A stretch of DNA of 56,938 bases, taken from the NCBI GenBank assembly GCA_002346545.1, contig DEAA01000006.1, positions 12,875 through 69,812 on the forward strand, given 5' to 3'. This DNA comes from Acidobacteria bacterium UBA2994. GTDB taxonomy: Bacteria; Acidobacteriota; Vicinamibacteria; Vicinamibacterales; UBA8438. The notes beneath the pieces were generated by a model. The model worked only from the letters and a program-made list of their open reading frames with translations. It was not told the DNA's origin and made no database searches. The position numbers and the translations under genes are program-made. Shown here one piece after another: positions 9,501-18,837 of this stretch; the stretch's first letter is position 1, and each line of letters starts with the position of its first letter.

Positions 9501-9672
9501 CCCGAGGCCTAAAGCCTAGGGCCGTTCGATCCGACAAACCGTGCGTGAGCGGTCAACAGTCATCAGTCGAGCGTGAGGAATAGACACCGGCCTCGCAAAC
9601 CGAGGCAGCCTGCGTTCCCAGCGGACGGCTCTAGACCGCCACTACCCGACTGATGACTGTTCACTGCTCACG
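9501..9672. repeat. Palindromic element between murD and ftsW
   Basis: Three nested or adjacent palindromes are present. A hairpin lies at 9501-9521 (eight pairs, one mismatch, loop ctaaa). A 26-nt inverted repeat pairs 9544-9569 with 9647-9672, with two mismatches. A small hairpin CCTCG/CGAGG lies at 9591-9605. The right arm covers the last codons and the stop of murD. It is the only sizeable gap (201 bp) between murD and ftsW in an otherwise closely packed operon. No T-run suggests a classical terminator on the minus strand. Confidence 0.75.
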
Positions 9673-11040
9673 CGTCGTCGCTCGCTCCTCCCGCAGGCGG
9701 TCCACCGCCTGCTTGAACACCCGTCCCCGCTCTGCATAGTCGGGGAACATATCCAGACTCGCGCAGGCCGGCGCCAGCAGCACCGTGCCCCCGGGCGGAG
9801 CGACACCATAGGCGGTCTGCACCGCCGCTGGGAGCGACTCTCGCTCCAGCACGCGCACCACCGTGCCGAAGGCATCCTTCAATTGCCGCCGCGCCTCACC
9901 TATCACCACCACGGCATCAGCGTGCCGGCCAAGCAGCACGGTTAACCGCCCCAGATCGCCGCCCTTGAAGCGCCCGCCCATGATCACGACCAGCGGCGCC
10001 TGACAGCTCTCGACGGCCCGGGCCGCGGCTTCCACGTTGGTTGCCTTCGAGTCGTTGACGAAGCGCACGCCGTCGACCTCTCCAACCGCTTCCAGGGCAT
10101 GCTCGAGACCGTGGAACGCTTCGACGGCCGCCGTCATCTCTTCTCCTGACACGCCCAGCAGATTGGCCGCCGCACCGGCGGCAAGCACGTCGCTCAGCAG
10201 ATGCCGACCGGACAGGCGAACCGCCGACAGTGGAATCAACGGGCGGTCGCCGCCCTTCGTGCGGTGCACGATCCGATCACCGGCCACCATCACACCAGCC
10301 TGCAGCGGCCGCTCGACCGCGTAGCACTCGCGCTGGGCCGCGCAGTTGCGGGTCAGCTCGAGGACGGCCGAATCATCAGCGTTGACGACGAGGCTGTCCT
10401 CGCCGGTCTGGTTGACACAGATCCGCGCCTTCGCGGCGGCGTAGACCGCGTGGTCGGCGTGCCGATCGAGGTGGTCGCTGTACAGGTTCAGGAACACTGC
10501 CACCGACGGCCGGAACGTGGTCGTGAGCTCGAGTTGGAAGCTGGACACTTCGACGACGTGGACAGCGTCTGGCGTGGACTGCTCGATCTGTGAGCTCAGC
10601 GCCGTGCCGACATTGCCGCCCACCAACACGATCCGCCCTCCGGCTTCGAGCATCCGTCCCAGCAGTACCGTCGTCGTAGACTTCCCCTTGGTCCCGGTAA
10701 CCGCGACGATCCGGCCCTGCACCCAGCGAGACGCCAGCTCTATCTCGCTGATGATCGGTACGTCACCGGCTCGCGCAGCCGCCAGCACCGGTAAAGTCGG
10801 AGGCACACCAGGACTCAACACGACCAGGGCGGCATTGCGCAGCGTGTCGTCGCGATGCCCGCCCAGCTCTAACTCGACACCGGCATCCCTCAGCGCGGTC
10901 ACCTCGGGTCCGACCTCGTCACGTGACTCGGTCAAGGTAACCCTCGCTCCGCGGTTCGCCAGTAACCGTGCCGCGGCGACTCCGCTCCGCGCCGCACCCA
11001 CCACCACCACCGGCATGCCGTGCACTGAGAAGTTGGTCAT
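9661..11040 (-). CDS. murD: UDP-N-acetylmuramoyl-L-alanine--D-glutamate ligase
   Basis: This cytoplasmic Mur ligase adds D-glutamate to UDP-MurNAc-L-Ala. The N-terminal Rossmann region is VVVVGAARSGVAAARLL (residues 11-27), and the ATP loop TGTKGKSTT lies at 115-123. A longer frame exists (to 11124), but the ATG at 11040 overlaps the mraY stop in an ATGA junction and gives 459 residues, the family norm. The 3' end lies inside the right arm of an inverted repeat. Confidence 0.96.
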   Translation of the reverse strand: MTNFSVHGMPVVVVGAARSGVAAARLLANRGARVTLTESRDEVGPEVTALRDAGVELELGGHRDDTLRNAALVVLSPGVPPTLPVLAAARAGDVPIISEIELASRWVQGRIVAVTGTKGKSTTTVLLGRMLEAGGRIVLVGGNVGTALSSQIEQSTPDAVHVVEVSSFQLELTTTFRPSVAVFLNLYSDHLDRHADHAVYAAAKARICVNQTGEDSLVVNADDSAVLELTRNCAAQRECYAVERPLQAGVMVAGDRIVHRTKGGDRPLIPLSAVRLSGRHLLSDVLAAGAAANLLGVSGEEMTAAVEAFHGLEHALEAVGEVDGVRFVNDSKATNVEAAARAVESCQAPLVVIMGGRFKGGDLGRLTVLLGRHADAVVVIGEARRQLKDAFGTVVRVLERESLPAAVQTAYGVAPPGGTVLLAPACASLDMFPDYAERGRVFKQAVDRLREERATTREQ

Positions 11041-12104
11041 CGCAGCTTCAACGTCGCCAGGCTGAAACAGGCGAACACTACGGCGGCGATGAGAAACCGT
11101 GTAATCACCTTCGGCTCGCTCCACCCCAGCAGCTCGCAGTGGTGGTGCAGTGGCGCCATGCGAAACACCCGCTGTCCGGTCAATTTGAAGGAGCCGACCT
11201 GGATGATCACCGAGGCCGCCTCGATGACGAACACCGCACCCACGACCGGTAACAGCAGCTCCTGCTTGATCAGGATGGCGACTGTACCCAAGGCTCCTCC
11301 CAGCGCGAGCGAACCCACATCGCCCATGAACATCTCGGCGGGATGCGAGTTGTACCAGAGAAAGCCCAAGCCGGCGCCGACCAGCGCGCCGCAGAAGACC
11401 GTCAGCTCGGCCGCCGGCGCGAAGTGAGTCAGCAGGAGGTAGTCTGCGAAGATCGCGTGGCCGGTCACGTAGGCCAGCGCCGTCAAGGCAGCGGCCGCGA
11501 CCGTGAACACGCTAATGGCCAGCCCGTCCAGACCGTCGGTCAGGTTGACCGCGTTCGAGAAGAAGACCAGGCCGAACATCGCGAACGGCACATAAAGCCA
11601 TCCGATGTCCGGCGTCAGTGTCTTCAAGAACGGAAAGAGCAGCTCGGTGCTGTAGAGCCCGTTGTCGGTCAGCCAGAGGAGCGCAATGCCGACGGCCATC
11701 GCCACGATCCCCTGGCCAATCACCTTGTAGAGGGGTCGAAGACCCGTGTGGTTCTTCCGCACCACTTTCAGGTAGTCATCGACGAACCCCACAGTCCCGA
11801 ACGCCAGCGTCGCCAGCATGGCGATCCAGAGATGCAGGTTGGTGAGGTCGCCCCAGACCAGGGTGGGCACCGTGGCCGCGGTCAAGATCAAGACTCCGCC
11901 CATCGTCGGCGTCCCGGCCTTCGACTGGTGAGTCTCGGAAAGCTCGTCTCTGACAACCTGCCCGATCTGGAAGTCCCGAAGGGCTCGGATCAACCAGGGT
12001 CCCATGACGAGACTGATCACGAACGCGGTGAGTCCGGCCGCAGCGGTACGGAACGTGATGTACTGGATCACGTTCACTTGCGGATAAAGCAGGTAGTAGA
12101 GCAT
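11037..12104 (-). CDS. mraY: Phospho-N-acetylmuramoyl-pentapeptide transferase
   Basis: This integral membrane enzyme transfers phospho-MurNAc-pentapeptide to undecaprenyl phosphate, forming lipid I. Conserved motifs include GFVDDYLKV (catalytic Asp pair) and NAVNLTDGLDGLA, with the HHHCELLGW loop near the C-terminus. About ten membrane helices are visible. The ATG at 12104 forms a TGATG junction with the murF stop and gives 355 residues. A GTG three codons upstream (12113) is possible but would sit inside murF. Confidence 0.96.
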   Translation of the reverse strand: MLYYLLYPQVNVIQYITFRTAAAGLTAFVISLVMGPWLIRALRDFQIGQVVRDELSETHQSKAGTPTMGGVLILTAATVPTLVWGDLTNLHLWIAMLATLAFGTVGFVDDYLKVVRKNHTGLRPLYKVIGQGIVAMAVGIALLWLTDNGLYSTELLFPFLKTLTPDIGWLYVPFAMFGLVFFSNAVNLTDGLDGLAISVFTVAAAALTALAYVTGHAIFADYLLLTHFAPAAELTVFCGALVGAGLGFLWYNSHPAEMFMGDVGSLALGGALGTVAILIKQELLLPVVGAVFVIEAASVIIQVGSFKLTGQRVFRMAPLHHHCELLGWSEPKVITRFLIAAVVFACFSLATLKLR

Positions 12105-13513
12105 CAGGCGCACTCCGCCTCTAGACGGGCCACCACCTGCTCGGTCCGCACGCCGCGTGATCCCTTGACCAGAACCACATCGCCGTCTTCCAAGCGGTCG
12201 ATCAACGCCGAGGCCGCGCCCTCACTGTCCTCGGAGTAGATCACGTCCCCCTGCGGCATCCCGGCCTCTACCGCTGCCACTGCCATGGCCTCCGCTGCTT
12301 CACCTCCCACGGTGAGCAGCAACCCCAATTCGTAAGCCGCGGCCACCCGTCCCGTGTCCCGATGCAGCGGCAACGCCCGCGAACCCAATTCCAGCATCTC
12401 TCCCAGCACTGCGATTCGGCGGCCCGGCCGAGAGTCGCCGGCGAACGCCGCCAGTGCGGTTCGAACGGCCAGAGGACTAGCGTTGTAGGTGTCGTCGACA
12501 ACTACGACTCCCCGCCCGGGACGGAGGAGCCGGCCACGTCCTGGAGCTGCGGTCACGCTGGCGACACGCGCCGCCGCTTCCTCGGGAGACACGTCGAAAC
12601 GGAGACCAACCGCGACGGCCGCGAGCACGTTGGCCAGATTCCCGCGACCCGGGAGCGAGCTCTGGAGCTGCGCTTCTCCGAGCGGCGTTCGGATAGTCGC
12701 CGCGGTGCCGTCGAGGCCGCGCTCATCAATATCGGCGGCCGTCACCTCCGCACCGGGACCGAACCCGAAGGTGGTCACCTTCGCCGGGCTCCGCCAGACA
12801 CGGCTCATCACCCGCGCGTCGTCGGCATTCGCCACCACCTCGGTCTCAGCCGTCGCTCCCTCGAGAATCTCCGCCTTGGCATCCGCGATGGCGTCGACCG
12901 AAGGGAAAAACTCCGCATGCACCTCGGCAACGTTAGTCCAGACCCGCACATCCGGCTCAGCCAGCTCTACAAGTCGGCTGATCTCGCCTGCGGCGTTCAT
13001 TCCGAGCTCAAGAACGGCCACCTCCGGACGGTCGGCCAGAGCGAGCAACGACAGCGGCAGACCGATGTGGTTGTTGAGATTACCTTTGGTTCGGAACACA
13101 TCGAATCTCGACTCGAGCACCGCCGCGGTCAACTCCTTCGTCGTCGTCTTGCCAACGCTGCCGGTAATCGCTACCACTCTGGTGCCCGACCGTCGCCGAT
13201 GGTAGCGCCCCAGTTTCTGAAGGGCCTGCAGCGTGTCATCGACGACGACGCCGGCCGACTCCCCCAATGCGTCGGCTCGCGCCACCACCGCCGCACAGGC
13301 GCCCTTCTCGTGCGCGGCCTGCACGAACTCGTGCCCGTCGAGCCGCTGTCCTTCGATCGCGATAAACAATTCTCCCGCTCGGATCGCACGCGAATCGATG
13401 GCGTAGCCCTCAATCCGAACCGTTCGGTTTCCAATCGCCTCGCCGCCGACCACCGCCGCGAGCTCGCCAAGCGTCAGAACCGAGCAGGGCCGCGTCGCGC
13501 CGGTTGTCTCCAT
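12104..13513 (-). CDS. murF: UDP-MurNAc-tripeptide--D-alanyl-D-alanine ligase
   Basis: This enzyme adds D-Ala-D-Ala to complete the UDP-MurNAc pentapeptide. The ATP loop TGSVGKTTT lies at residues 117-125, with the N-terminal uridine-binding domain (GYAIDSRAIRAGELFIAI) before it. Length 469 is typical. It lies 19 bp after murE and is translationally linked to mraY by TGATG. ddl, which supplies the dipeptide, is not in this cluster. Confidence 0.96.
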   Translation of the reverse strand: METTGATRPCSVLTLGELAAVVGGEAIGNRTVRIEGYAIDSRAIRAGELFIAIEGQRLDGHEFVQAAHEKGACAAVVARADALGESAGVVVDDTLQALQKLGRYHRRRSGTRVVAITGSVGKTTTKELTAAVLESRFDVFRTKGNLNNHIGLPLSLLALADRPEVAVLELGMNAAGEISRLVELAEPDVRVWTNVAEVHAEFFPSVDAIADAKAEILEGATAETEVVANADDARVMSRVWRSPAKVTTFGFGPGAEVTAADIDERGLDGTAATIRTPLGEAQLQSSLPGRGNLANVLAAVAVGLRFDVSPEEAAARVASVTAAPGRGRLLRPGRGVVVVDDTYNASPLAVRTALAAFAGDSRPGRRIAVLGEMLELGSRALPLHRDTGRVAAAYELGLLLTVGGEAAEAMAVAAVEAGMPQGDVIYSEDSEGAASALIDRLEDGDVVLVKGSRGVRTEQVVARLEAECA

Positions 13514-13532
13514 ATCGCAGACACCCCCGTCG

Positions 13533-15044
13533 TCAGGCGGACGCCGCTCCCCTTCGCCGCCGAGCCAGCGCGGCGGCTACGATCTTCCGGTCGTCGAACG
13601 GGCGGCGCTCGTCTCCAATCACTTGCTCGGTTTCGTGGCCCTTTCCGGCAACCACCACCATGTCGCCGGGCTCGGCCAGAGCGACTGCCCGTTCGATGGC
13701 GCGTCTCCGATCGACGATGGCTAGATGACTCACCTCCTCATCCGCTGACGACGACACCAACCCCCGCTCGACGTCGGCGATGATGGCGGCCGGATCCTCG
13801 GTACGGGGGTTATCCGACGTCACCACCACTAGGTCGCTCAGCCGGCCCGCCACCGCGCCCATCAGCGGCCGTTTGGCCGGGTCCCGGTCACCGCCACAGC
13901 CGAACACGGAGATGACCCGTCCAGAGCCCAGAGCCCGCGCCGTGGTCAACACCGCCCGAAGCGCATCGTCGGTATGCGCAAAGTCGACGAGCACCTGGAT
14001 GTTGTCCGCTGGTCCCGACACCCGCTCCAACCGGCCCGGCACGTCCGCCACTAATCCGACTCCCCGTGAGATCGCGTCGAGGGGAAGATCAAGCGCGAGC
14101 GCGGTGCTGACCGCCGCCAGCACGTTGTAGACGTTCAACCGGCCCAGGAGCGACGTTGTGAGCTGCAATGGCCCGCGAGGGGTGTGGAGCTCGAGCGCCG
14201 TGCCTTCGAGACCGAGGTCCATCCGGGTCGGTCGGACGTCGGCAGCGTGATCGATGGCGTAGGTAACGGGACGCTCGGCGGTCTCGGCAAGCTGTCGTCC
14301 GTAGGGGTCGTCGACATTCACGACCGCTGGCGCGCCGCGAGGCAACATCTCGAACAACCGTCGCTTGGCACCGAAGTACCGCGACATGTCGCCGTGGTAG
14401 TCAAGGTGGTCTCGAGTCAGGTTAGAGAAAACGGCCGACTTGAACCGGATCTGGTCGACTCTCCGGAGAGCCAAAGCGTGCGACGACACCTCCATCACAC
14501 ACGCGCGCCGGTCATGATCGCGCATCTCGCGCAGCAGCGCCTGAATCTCGGGCGCCTCTGGGGTGGTACGAACGGCCGCCTCGCTCCGCCCCCCGGTCTC
14601 GTAGCGCACCGTACCGATCTGGCCGCACGGACATCCGGCCGCTTCGAAGATGGCAGCCAGGAGATAGGTCGTGGTGGTCTTGCCGTTGGTACCGGTCACT
14701 CCGACGAGCGCTAGTTCGTGGCTCGGATCGCCGGAAAAAGCTGCGGCCAGCTCCGCCAAGGCCGTCCGGCTGTCCGAGACCTCTATCCACGGCGCCTGAA
14801 CGCCGACTGGCGCCGGTGACGACGCTACCACCAGCAACGCCCCCTGCGCCTCGGCATCGGCGGCAAACTCCGACCCGTCGAACCGCTCGCCCCGCAGTGC
14901 CACGAAGACCGCGCCCGGCCGCACCAGACGCGAGTCGTAGTCGACGGCGGTCACAGTGCGGGCTCCGAGCTCGGCCGTAGCCAGCAGCCCTTCGGGCGCC
15001 GACCTGACTCCCGACAGTCGAGGCAGCAGCTGGCGCAGCGTCAC
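13533..15044 (-). CDS. murE: UDP-MurNAc-dipeptide--meso-diaminopimelate ligase
   Basis: This Mur ligase adds the third residue of the stem peptide. The ATP loop TGTNGKTTT lies at residues 117-125. The specificity motif DNPRTEDP is in the C-terminal domain. DNPR is established as the signature of enzymes that add meso-diaminopimelate, not lysine, so the wall is probably of the DAP type. The GTG start overlaps the ftsI stop as GTGA. Length is 503. Confidence 0.96.
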   Translation of the reverse strand: MTLRQLLPRLSGVRSAPEGLLATAELGARTVTAVDYDSRLVRPGAVFVALRGERFDGSEFAADAEAQGALLVVASSPAPVGVQAPWIEVSDSRTALAELAAAFSGDPSHELALVGVTGTNGKTTTTYLLAAIFEAAGCPCGQIGTVRYETGGRSEAAVRTTPEAPEIQALLREMRDHDRRACVMEVSSHALALRRVDQIRFKSAVFSNLTRDHLDYHGDMSRYFGAKRRLFEMLPRGAPAVVNVDDPYGRQLAETAERPVTYAIDHAADVRPTRMDLGLEGTALELHTPRGPLQLTTSLLGRLNVYNVLAAVSTALALDLPLDAISRGVGLVADVPGRLERVSGPADNIQVLVDFAHTDDALRAVLTTARALGSGRVISVFGCGGDRDPAKRPLMGAVAGRLSDLVVVTSDNPRTEDPAAIIADVERGLVSSSADEEVSHLAIVDRRRAIERAVALAEPGDMVVVAGKGHETEQVIGDERRPFDDRKIVAAALARRRRGAASA

Positions 15045-17041
15045 GGCGCGGACTCCATGGCTCGACGATCGAGCTCGAGATGGACGGTCTGGTGCGGAGT
15101 CATCGCGCCGCCAGGCTCCGGCATCTGAGTGGCCACGAACCCGTCCCCGCTAATCTCGACCGATAGCCCCAATTCGGTAGCAACCTCGACCGCCTGACGG
15201 GCGCCCAATCCGCGCAGGTCCGGCATCGTGCCCGGAGCGGCGCCGATGCCGGTCGTCCGGACGGCCGGCTGCAACCTGGCCGCGACCGGCAACGCAGTCA
15301 CAGGAAGGAACAGCTCGTCGGCCAGAAGCACCGGAGCCGGAGCGTCGATGTTAGGCGGCACGCCCAGCTGACGGAGTGCCGCCTCGGCGATACGCTGGAA
15401 CACCGGCGCGGCAACCGATCCGCCCCCTCGATTCACGTCGTCGACGACAACGAGGATGGTCAGCTCTGGGCGGGTCGAGGGTGTGAACCCGGCGAACGAG
15501 GCGATGTTCCGGCCCTGGTCCTGATAGCGCCCGTTGACCAGCTTCTCCGTTGTCCCCGTCTTGCCCGCGGCGGTATAGCCCGCGAGCTGCGCCGACTGAG
15601 CTGTGCCTCTGGTGACCACGTCCTCAAGCATCCGCGTCATGGTCAGTGCCGTGTTCTTCGACATGACCCGGCGGACAACCCGTCGCGGCGCCTCCACACG
15701 CTCACCCTCATTGAGAACCGCACGAACCAGACGCGGGGCGACGAGCTCACCACCATTGGCGACCGCGCTCATCGCGGCCGCCATCTGGAGCGGTGTAACC
15801 GAGATGCTGTAGCCCATCGAGACCGAGGCCAGATCGCTCTCGGTCAGGCGGGCCGGGTTATACACGATGCCGCGGCTCTCGCCGGGGAAATCAGACGACG
15901 CGCGCTCGCCGAACCCGAAACGACGCACGTAGCGGCCCATCCGCTCCGCACCGAGCCGCTGGCTCAGCTTGCTGGCGCCGACATTACTCGAGCGCACGAG
16001 CACGTCGGTGAACGACAGCACCCCGTAGTTACGGAGATCGGAGATAGTGCGTGAACCGAAGCGGATCGAGCCAGGATTGGTATCGAACAGCTCCGCCGGA
16101 TGGGACAACCCCTCTTCGAGGGCGGCCGAGGCGGTGATCACCTTAAAGATCGAGCCGGGCTCATAAACCGCCTGGGTCGCCCGATTTCGACGCTCGTCCT
16201 CACTCGTCGAGCCGAAGACGTTGGGGTTGAAGGTCGGCTCGTTGGCCAGGGCCAGTATCTCGCCGGTGAATGGGTTCATCACCACGACACTTCCACCGAC
16301 CGCACCGTGCTCGCGCACCGCGATCCGGAGCTCTCGCTCGGTAATGTGCTGTATGTACTTGTCGATAGTTAGTTCCAGCGAGACACCGGCCATCGGCGGC
16401 CGCTCGACCCGGCTGAACGCCCGACCGTGAGCATCCGTCTGGACGAGCACACGCCCCTCGCGCCCGCTGATTTCCTGGTCGTAGAGCTGCTCGAGACCAT
16501 GAAGACCCTTGTTGTCGAAGCCGACGAACCCAAGCAGGTGGGCCGCGAGCTCGGAGTTCGGGTAGAAGCGACGGTTCTCCTTTATCAATCCGATCCCAGG
16601 CACGTCCAGGCCCCGGACCCGCTGTGCCGCTTCGACCGAGACGTGGCGCTGGACATACGCGAACAACCCATCGCCGGAAAGCCGGCTCTCGACGGTGTTC
16701 CACCGCTGCTCACTGCACTCCAGGATTTCGCAGACCGCGGCGGTGGTCCCGATCGGGTCCACGACCTCATTGGGCACGGCCACGACCGAGTCCGCCTCGA
16801 CGCTGTAGGCGAGCAGCCGACCCTCGCGATCGAGGATCTCGCCCCGCTTCGGAATCGTCTTCACTGACCGCGACTGCTGGCGCTCGGCCTGCTCCACGAG
16901 TGCGTCGTAGCGGAAGACCTGGAGATGCACCAACCGCGCCTCCATGGCGACACCCCAGAGCGCCATTACCGAGGCCATCACGAGGACGCGTCCCCGAACC
17001 GTCCGCCGCCATCGGTCGTTCGCAGGGTGGTTCACGGCCAT
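15041..17041 (-). CDS. ftsI: Septal transpeptidase FtsI (PBP3) with one PASTA domain
   Basis: This class B penicillin-binding protein cross-links septal peptidoglycan. It has a cytoplasmic tail, one membrane helix (about residues 16-34), a PBP dimerisation domain (RGEILDREGRLLA), and a transpeptidase with S297-x-x-K300, S351-S-N353 and K494-T-G. A single C-terminal PASTA domain (about 604-663, starting MPDLRGLGARQAVE) is common in Gram-positives and in some Acidobacteria, Deinococci and others, but is absent from E. coli FtsI. Its start overlaps the end of ftsL by 10 bp. Confidence 0.95.
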   Translation of the reverse strand: MAVNHPANDRWRRTVRGRVLVMASVMALWGVAMEARLVHLQVFRYDALVEQAERQQSRSVKTIPKRGEILDREGRLLAYSVEADSVVAVPNEVVDPIGTTAAVCEILECSEQRWNTVESRLSGDGLFAYVQRHVSVEAAQRVRGLDVPGIGLIKENRRFYPNSELAAHLLGFVGFDNKGLHGLEQLYDQEISGREGRVLVQTDAHGRAFSRVERPPMAGVSLELTIDKYIQHITERELRIAVREHGAVGGSVVVMNPFTGEILALANEPTFNPNVFGSTSEDERRNRATQAVYEPGSIFKVITASAALEEGLSHPAELFDTNPGSIRFGSRTISDLRNYGVLSFTDVLVRSSNVGASKLSQRLGAERMGRYVRRFGFGERASSDFPGESRGIVYNPARLTESDLASVSMGYSISVTPLQMAAAMSAVANGGELVAPRLVRAVLNEGERVEAPRRVVRRVMSKNTALTMTRMLEDVVTRGTAQSAQLAGYTAAGKTGTTEKLVNGRYQDQGRNIASFAGFTPSTRPELTILVVVDDVNRGGGSVAAPVFQRIAEAALRQLGVPPNIDAPAPVLLADELFLPVTALPVAARLQPAVRTTGIGAAPGTMPDLRGLGARQAVEVATELGLSVEISGDGFVATQMPEPGGAMTPHQTVHLELDRRAMESAP

Positions 17042-17469
17042 GTCGAGTCCGATCTACGTACCGGGACTGCCTCAGGCTCCTGGCGTTCGGCAAGGACCGA
17101 CGGTGCGGGCGGGTCAACCGGAGTAACACGCTCGATCACCAGAGCCGAGGGACCCGGTGGCACCATGCTCAACTCCTCGGTCGCGATCCGCTCGACACGC
17201 CGCGGTGAGCGCAGCGTCTCGACCTCCAGGCGTAGGTGCCGGTTGATCTCGATCTGCTCGGCGCGCTCCTGCTCCATCTGCTCGATCTCATAGCCATGAC
17301 GGAGCAGCTCAAAGTGCTGCCACGCTGAGAACAGCAGCACGGCGACCAGACACACCCCAATGGCAGCCGAGCGCCACAGCTCGCGCTGCCTGGTCCGATC
17401 GATCTCCCGCACGATCGGACTGTTCGTGATCTCACGCTTGATGTCGTATTCGAAGTCGAGACGGCTCAT
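17032..17469 (-). CDS. ftsL: FtsL-like divisome protein
   Basis: This is a 145-residue bitopic protein in the ftsL position between rsmH and ftsI. A cytoplasmic tail of about 32 residues precedes one membrane helix (about 33-50). A periplasmic coiled coil (about 56-90) and a proline-rich end follow. FtsL sequences are poorly conserved, so the call rests on topology and position. It would form the FtsQLB complex; no separate ftsB is seen here. The ATG overlaps the rsmH stop as ATGA. Confidence 0.85.
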   Translation of the reverse strand: MSRLDFEYDIKREITNSPIVREIDRTRQRELWRSAAIGVCLVAVLLFSAWQHFELLRHGYEIEQMEQERAEQIEINRHLRLEVETLRSPRRVERIATEELSMVPPGPSALVIERVTPVDPPAPSVLAERQEPEAVPVRRSDSTWP

Positions 17470-18353
17470 GTCATCCGCTCCAGAGCCCGAAGCTTCGCCG
17501 AGCGCGCCCTGGGGTTACGTTGGACCTCATCGGCGTCGGGACGCAGAGGGCGACGAGTCAACACGCGGACCGCCGGGTCGCCGCCGCCTTCGAGCTCCCG
17601 CAGCGTGTACTTCACGATCCGATCCTCAAGCGAGTGGAAGCTGATAATGGCCAGCCTGGCACCGGCCCGGAGCCTGTTCGCGACCGCACGCAGAAAGCGT
17701 TCTAGCCCATCGAGTTCGTCGTTCACCCAGATCCGCAACGCCTGGAAGGTCCGGGTGGCCGGATCAATACGCCGGTAACCTCGCTGGCGGATAGCCCGAC
17801 GGACGGCCGTCGCCAACTCGGTAGTCGTGGACAACACCTCGGCGTCCCGCGCCGCGATGATCGATCTCGCGATCCTCCGGGAGTGACGCTCTTCGCCGTA
17901 CTCGTAGATCACGTCAGCTAGTGCGTCAGCATCGATGTCGGCCAGCCGTTCGGCCAGCGTCGGTCCCTGGCTGCGGTCCATCCGCATGTCGAGCGGGTCC
18001 TCGCGGCGGAAACTGAAACCTCGTCCCTCGCTCTCGAGCTGGATCGTGGAGTGACCAAAGTCGGCCACTGCCCCGTCGACAAAGTCGAGTCCACGGTCGT
18101 CCAGCACCGACTCGAAGCTCCGGTAATCGGCATGCACGAGTTGCGCTCGGCCGGCCCAAGGCGCCAGACGCTTGCGAGCGAGCGCCAGCACCTCCGGGTC
18201 GCGGTCCAAACCCAGCACCTTTGTCGCGCCGGCCTCGAGCAGCGCCTGCGTGTGTCCCCCCGACCCGACGGTGCAGTCGACGACAAGGCCGCGACCCTCG
18301 GGAGCCAGGAGTTGGGTAACCTCCGACCGCAGGACCGGCTCGTGTAGAATCAT
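17466..18353 (-). CDS. rsmH: 16S rRNA (cytosine-1402-N4)-methyltransferase RsmH
   Basis: This SAM-dependent enzyme methylates C1402 of 16S rRNA and is usually the second gene of the dcw cluster. The N-terminus is HEPVLRSEV, followed by the SAM loop VDCTVGSGGHTQALLEAG. The C-terminal part has SFHSLEDRIVK. The ATG at 18353, five bases after the mraZ stop, gives 295 residues, matching the family. The longer frame to 18446 would overlap mraZ by about 90 bp. Confidence 0.95.
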   Translation of the reverse strand: MILHEPVLRSEVTQLLAPEGRGLVVDCTVGSGGHTQALLEAGATKVLGLDRDPEVLALARKRLAPWAGRAQLVHADYRSFESVLDDRGLDFVDGAVADFGHSTIQLESEGRGFSFRREDPLDMRMDRSQGPTLAERLADIDADALADVIYEYGEERHSRRIARSIIAARDAEVLSTTTELATAVRRAIRQRGYRRIDPATRTFQALRIWVNDELDGLERFLRAVANRLRAGARLAIISFHSLEDRIVKYTLRELEGGGDPAVRVLTRRPLRPDADEVQRNPRARSAKLRALERMT

Positions 18354-18358
18354 CGCGT

Positions 18359-18799
18359 TCAGATGCCAAAGTTCGACAGCGCTTGCGAGTCGTCGTCGGT
18401 AAAGGGATCGTTCTCGAGCCGCTTCGCGAACCGCTCGTGATTCCACACGTCGAGATGGTCGTATTGACCGAATACGTCGACCTCTCCCACCATCGCTGCA
18501 GCTTCACGCAGCCTGAGATGAATCGACACACGCCCTTGCTTGTCGAACTCCGAGGGCTGGCCGAAGTAGTTGACCCTGTCGAAAAATTTGCTGCGCGCTG
18601 GCAGTGTGGAAGGGACCTGGGCGAGCTTTCGCTCTATCTCTACCCAGACGGGCATCGGGTAGATTCGGACCAGGTCACCAGTCAGGCTGGTAACGAAGAG
18701 CTGTGTGCCGAAGCGGTCCTCAATTGTCGTCCTGAACAGGGTCGGAATCTTGAGTCGGCCCTTGTCGTCGATCTTGGCCGAGAGATTTCCCCGTAGCAC
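18359..18799 (-). CDS. mraZ: Transcriptional regulator MraZ
   Basis: MraZ is an AbrB-like DNA-binding protein that autoregulates the dcw operon. Two SpoVT/AbrB-type repeats are visible: the first around MLRGNLSAKIDDKGRLKIP, the second around GQPSEFDKQGRVSIHLRLRE, each with the conserved DxxGR core. Length 146 is normal. The start is GTG with GGAG eight bases upstream. It is the first gene of the operon, about 30 bp after the predicted transcription start and directly behind candidate MraZ operators. Confidence 0.95.
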   Translation of the reverse strand: MLRGNLSAKIDDKGRLKIPTLFRTTIEDRFGTQLFVTSLTGDLVRIYPMPVWVEIERKLAQVPSTLPARSKFFDRVNYFGQPSEFDKQGRVSIHLRLREAAAMVGEVDVFGQYDHLDVWNHERFAKRLENDPFTDDDSQALSNFGI

Positions 18800-18833
18800 C
18801 CTATTTACTCCACTCTAGTCCAATAAAATCCCT
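18798..18833 (-). promoter_or_regulatory. Candidate MraZ operator: phased GGA/GGG repeats
   Basis: Read on the minus strand, four five-base boxes occur: AGGGA (18833-18829), TGGAC (18822-18818), TGGAG (18812-18808) and AGGGT (18802-18798). The last three have an exact 10-bp period; the first is 11 bp from the second. MraZ of E. coli is known to bind tandem TGGGN repeats with 10-bp spacing upstream of its own gene. Here they lie between the -10 box and the start codon, where binding would block initiation. The third box doubles as the Shine-Dalgarno. Confidence 0.6.
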
Positions 18834-18837
18834 AGCG

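Noticed and set aside
12362..13783. 473-codon plus-strand open frame
   Set aside because: It is antisense to murF and the end of murE; composition is Arg/His/Pro-rich shadow translation without motifs.
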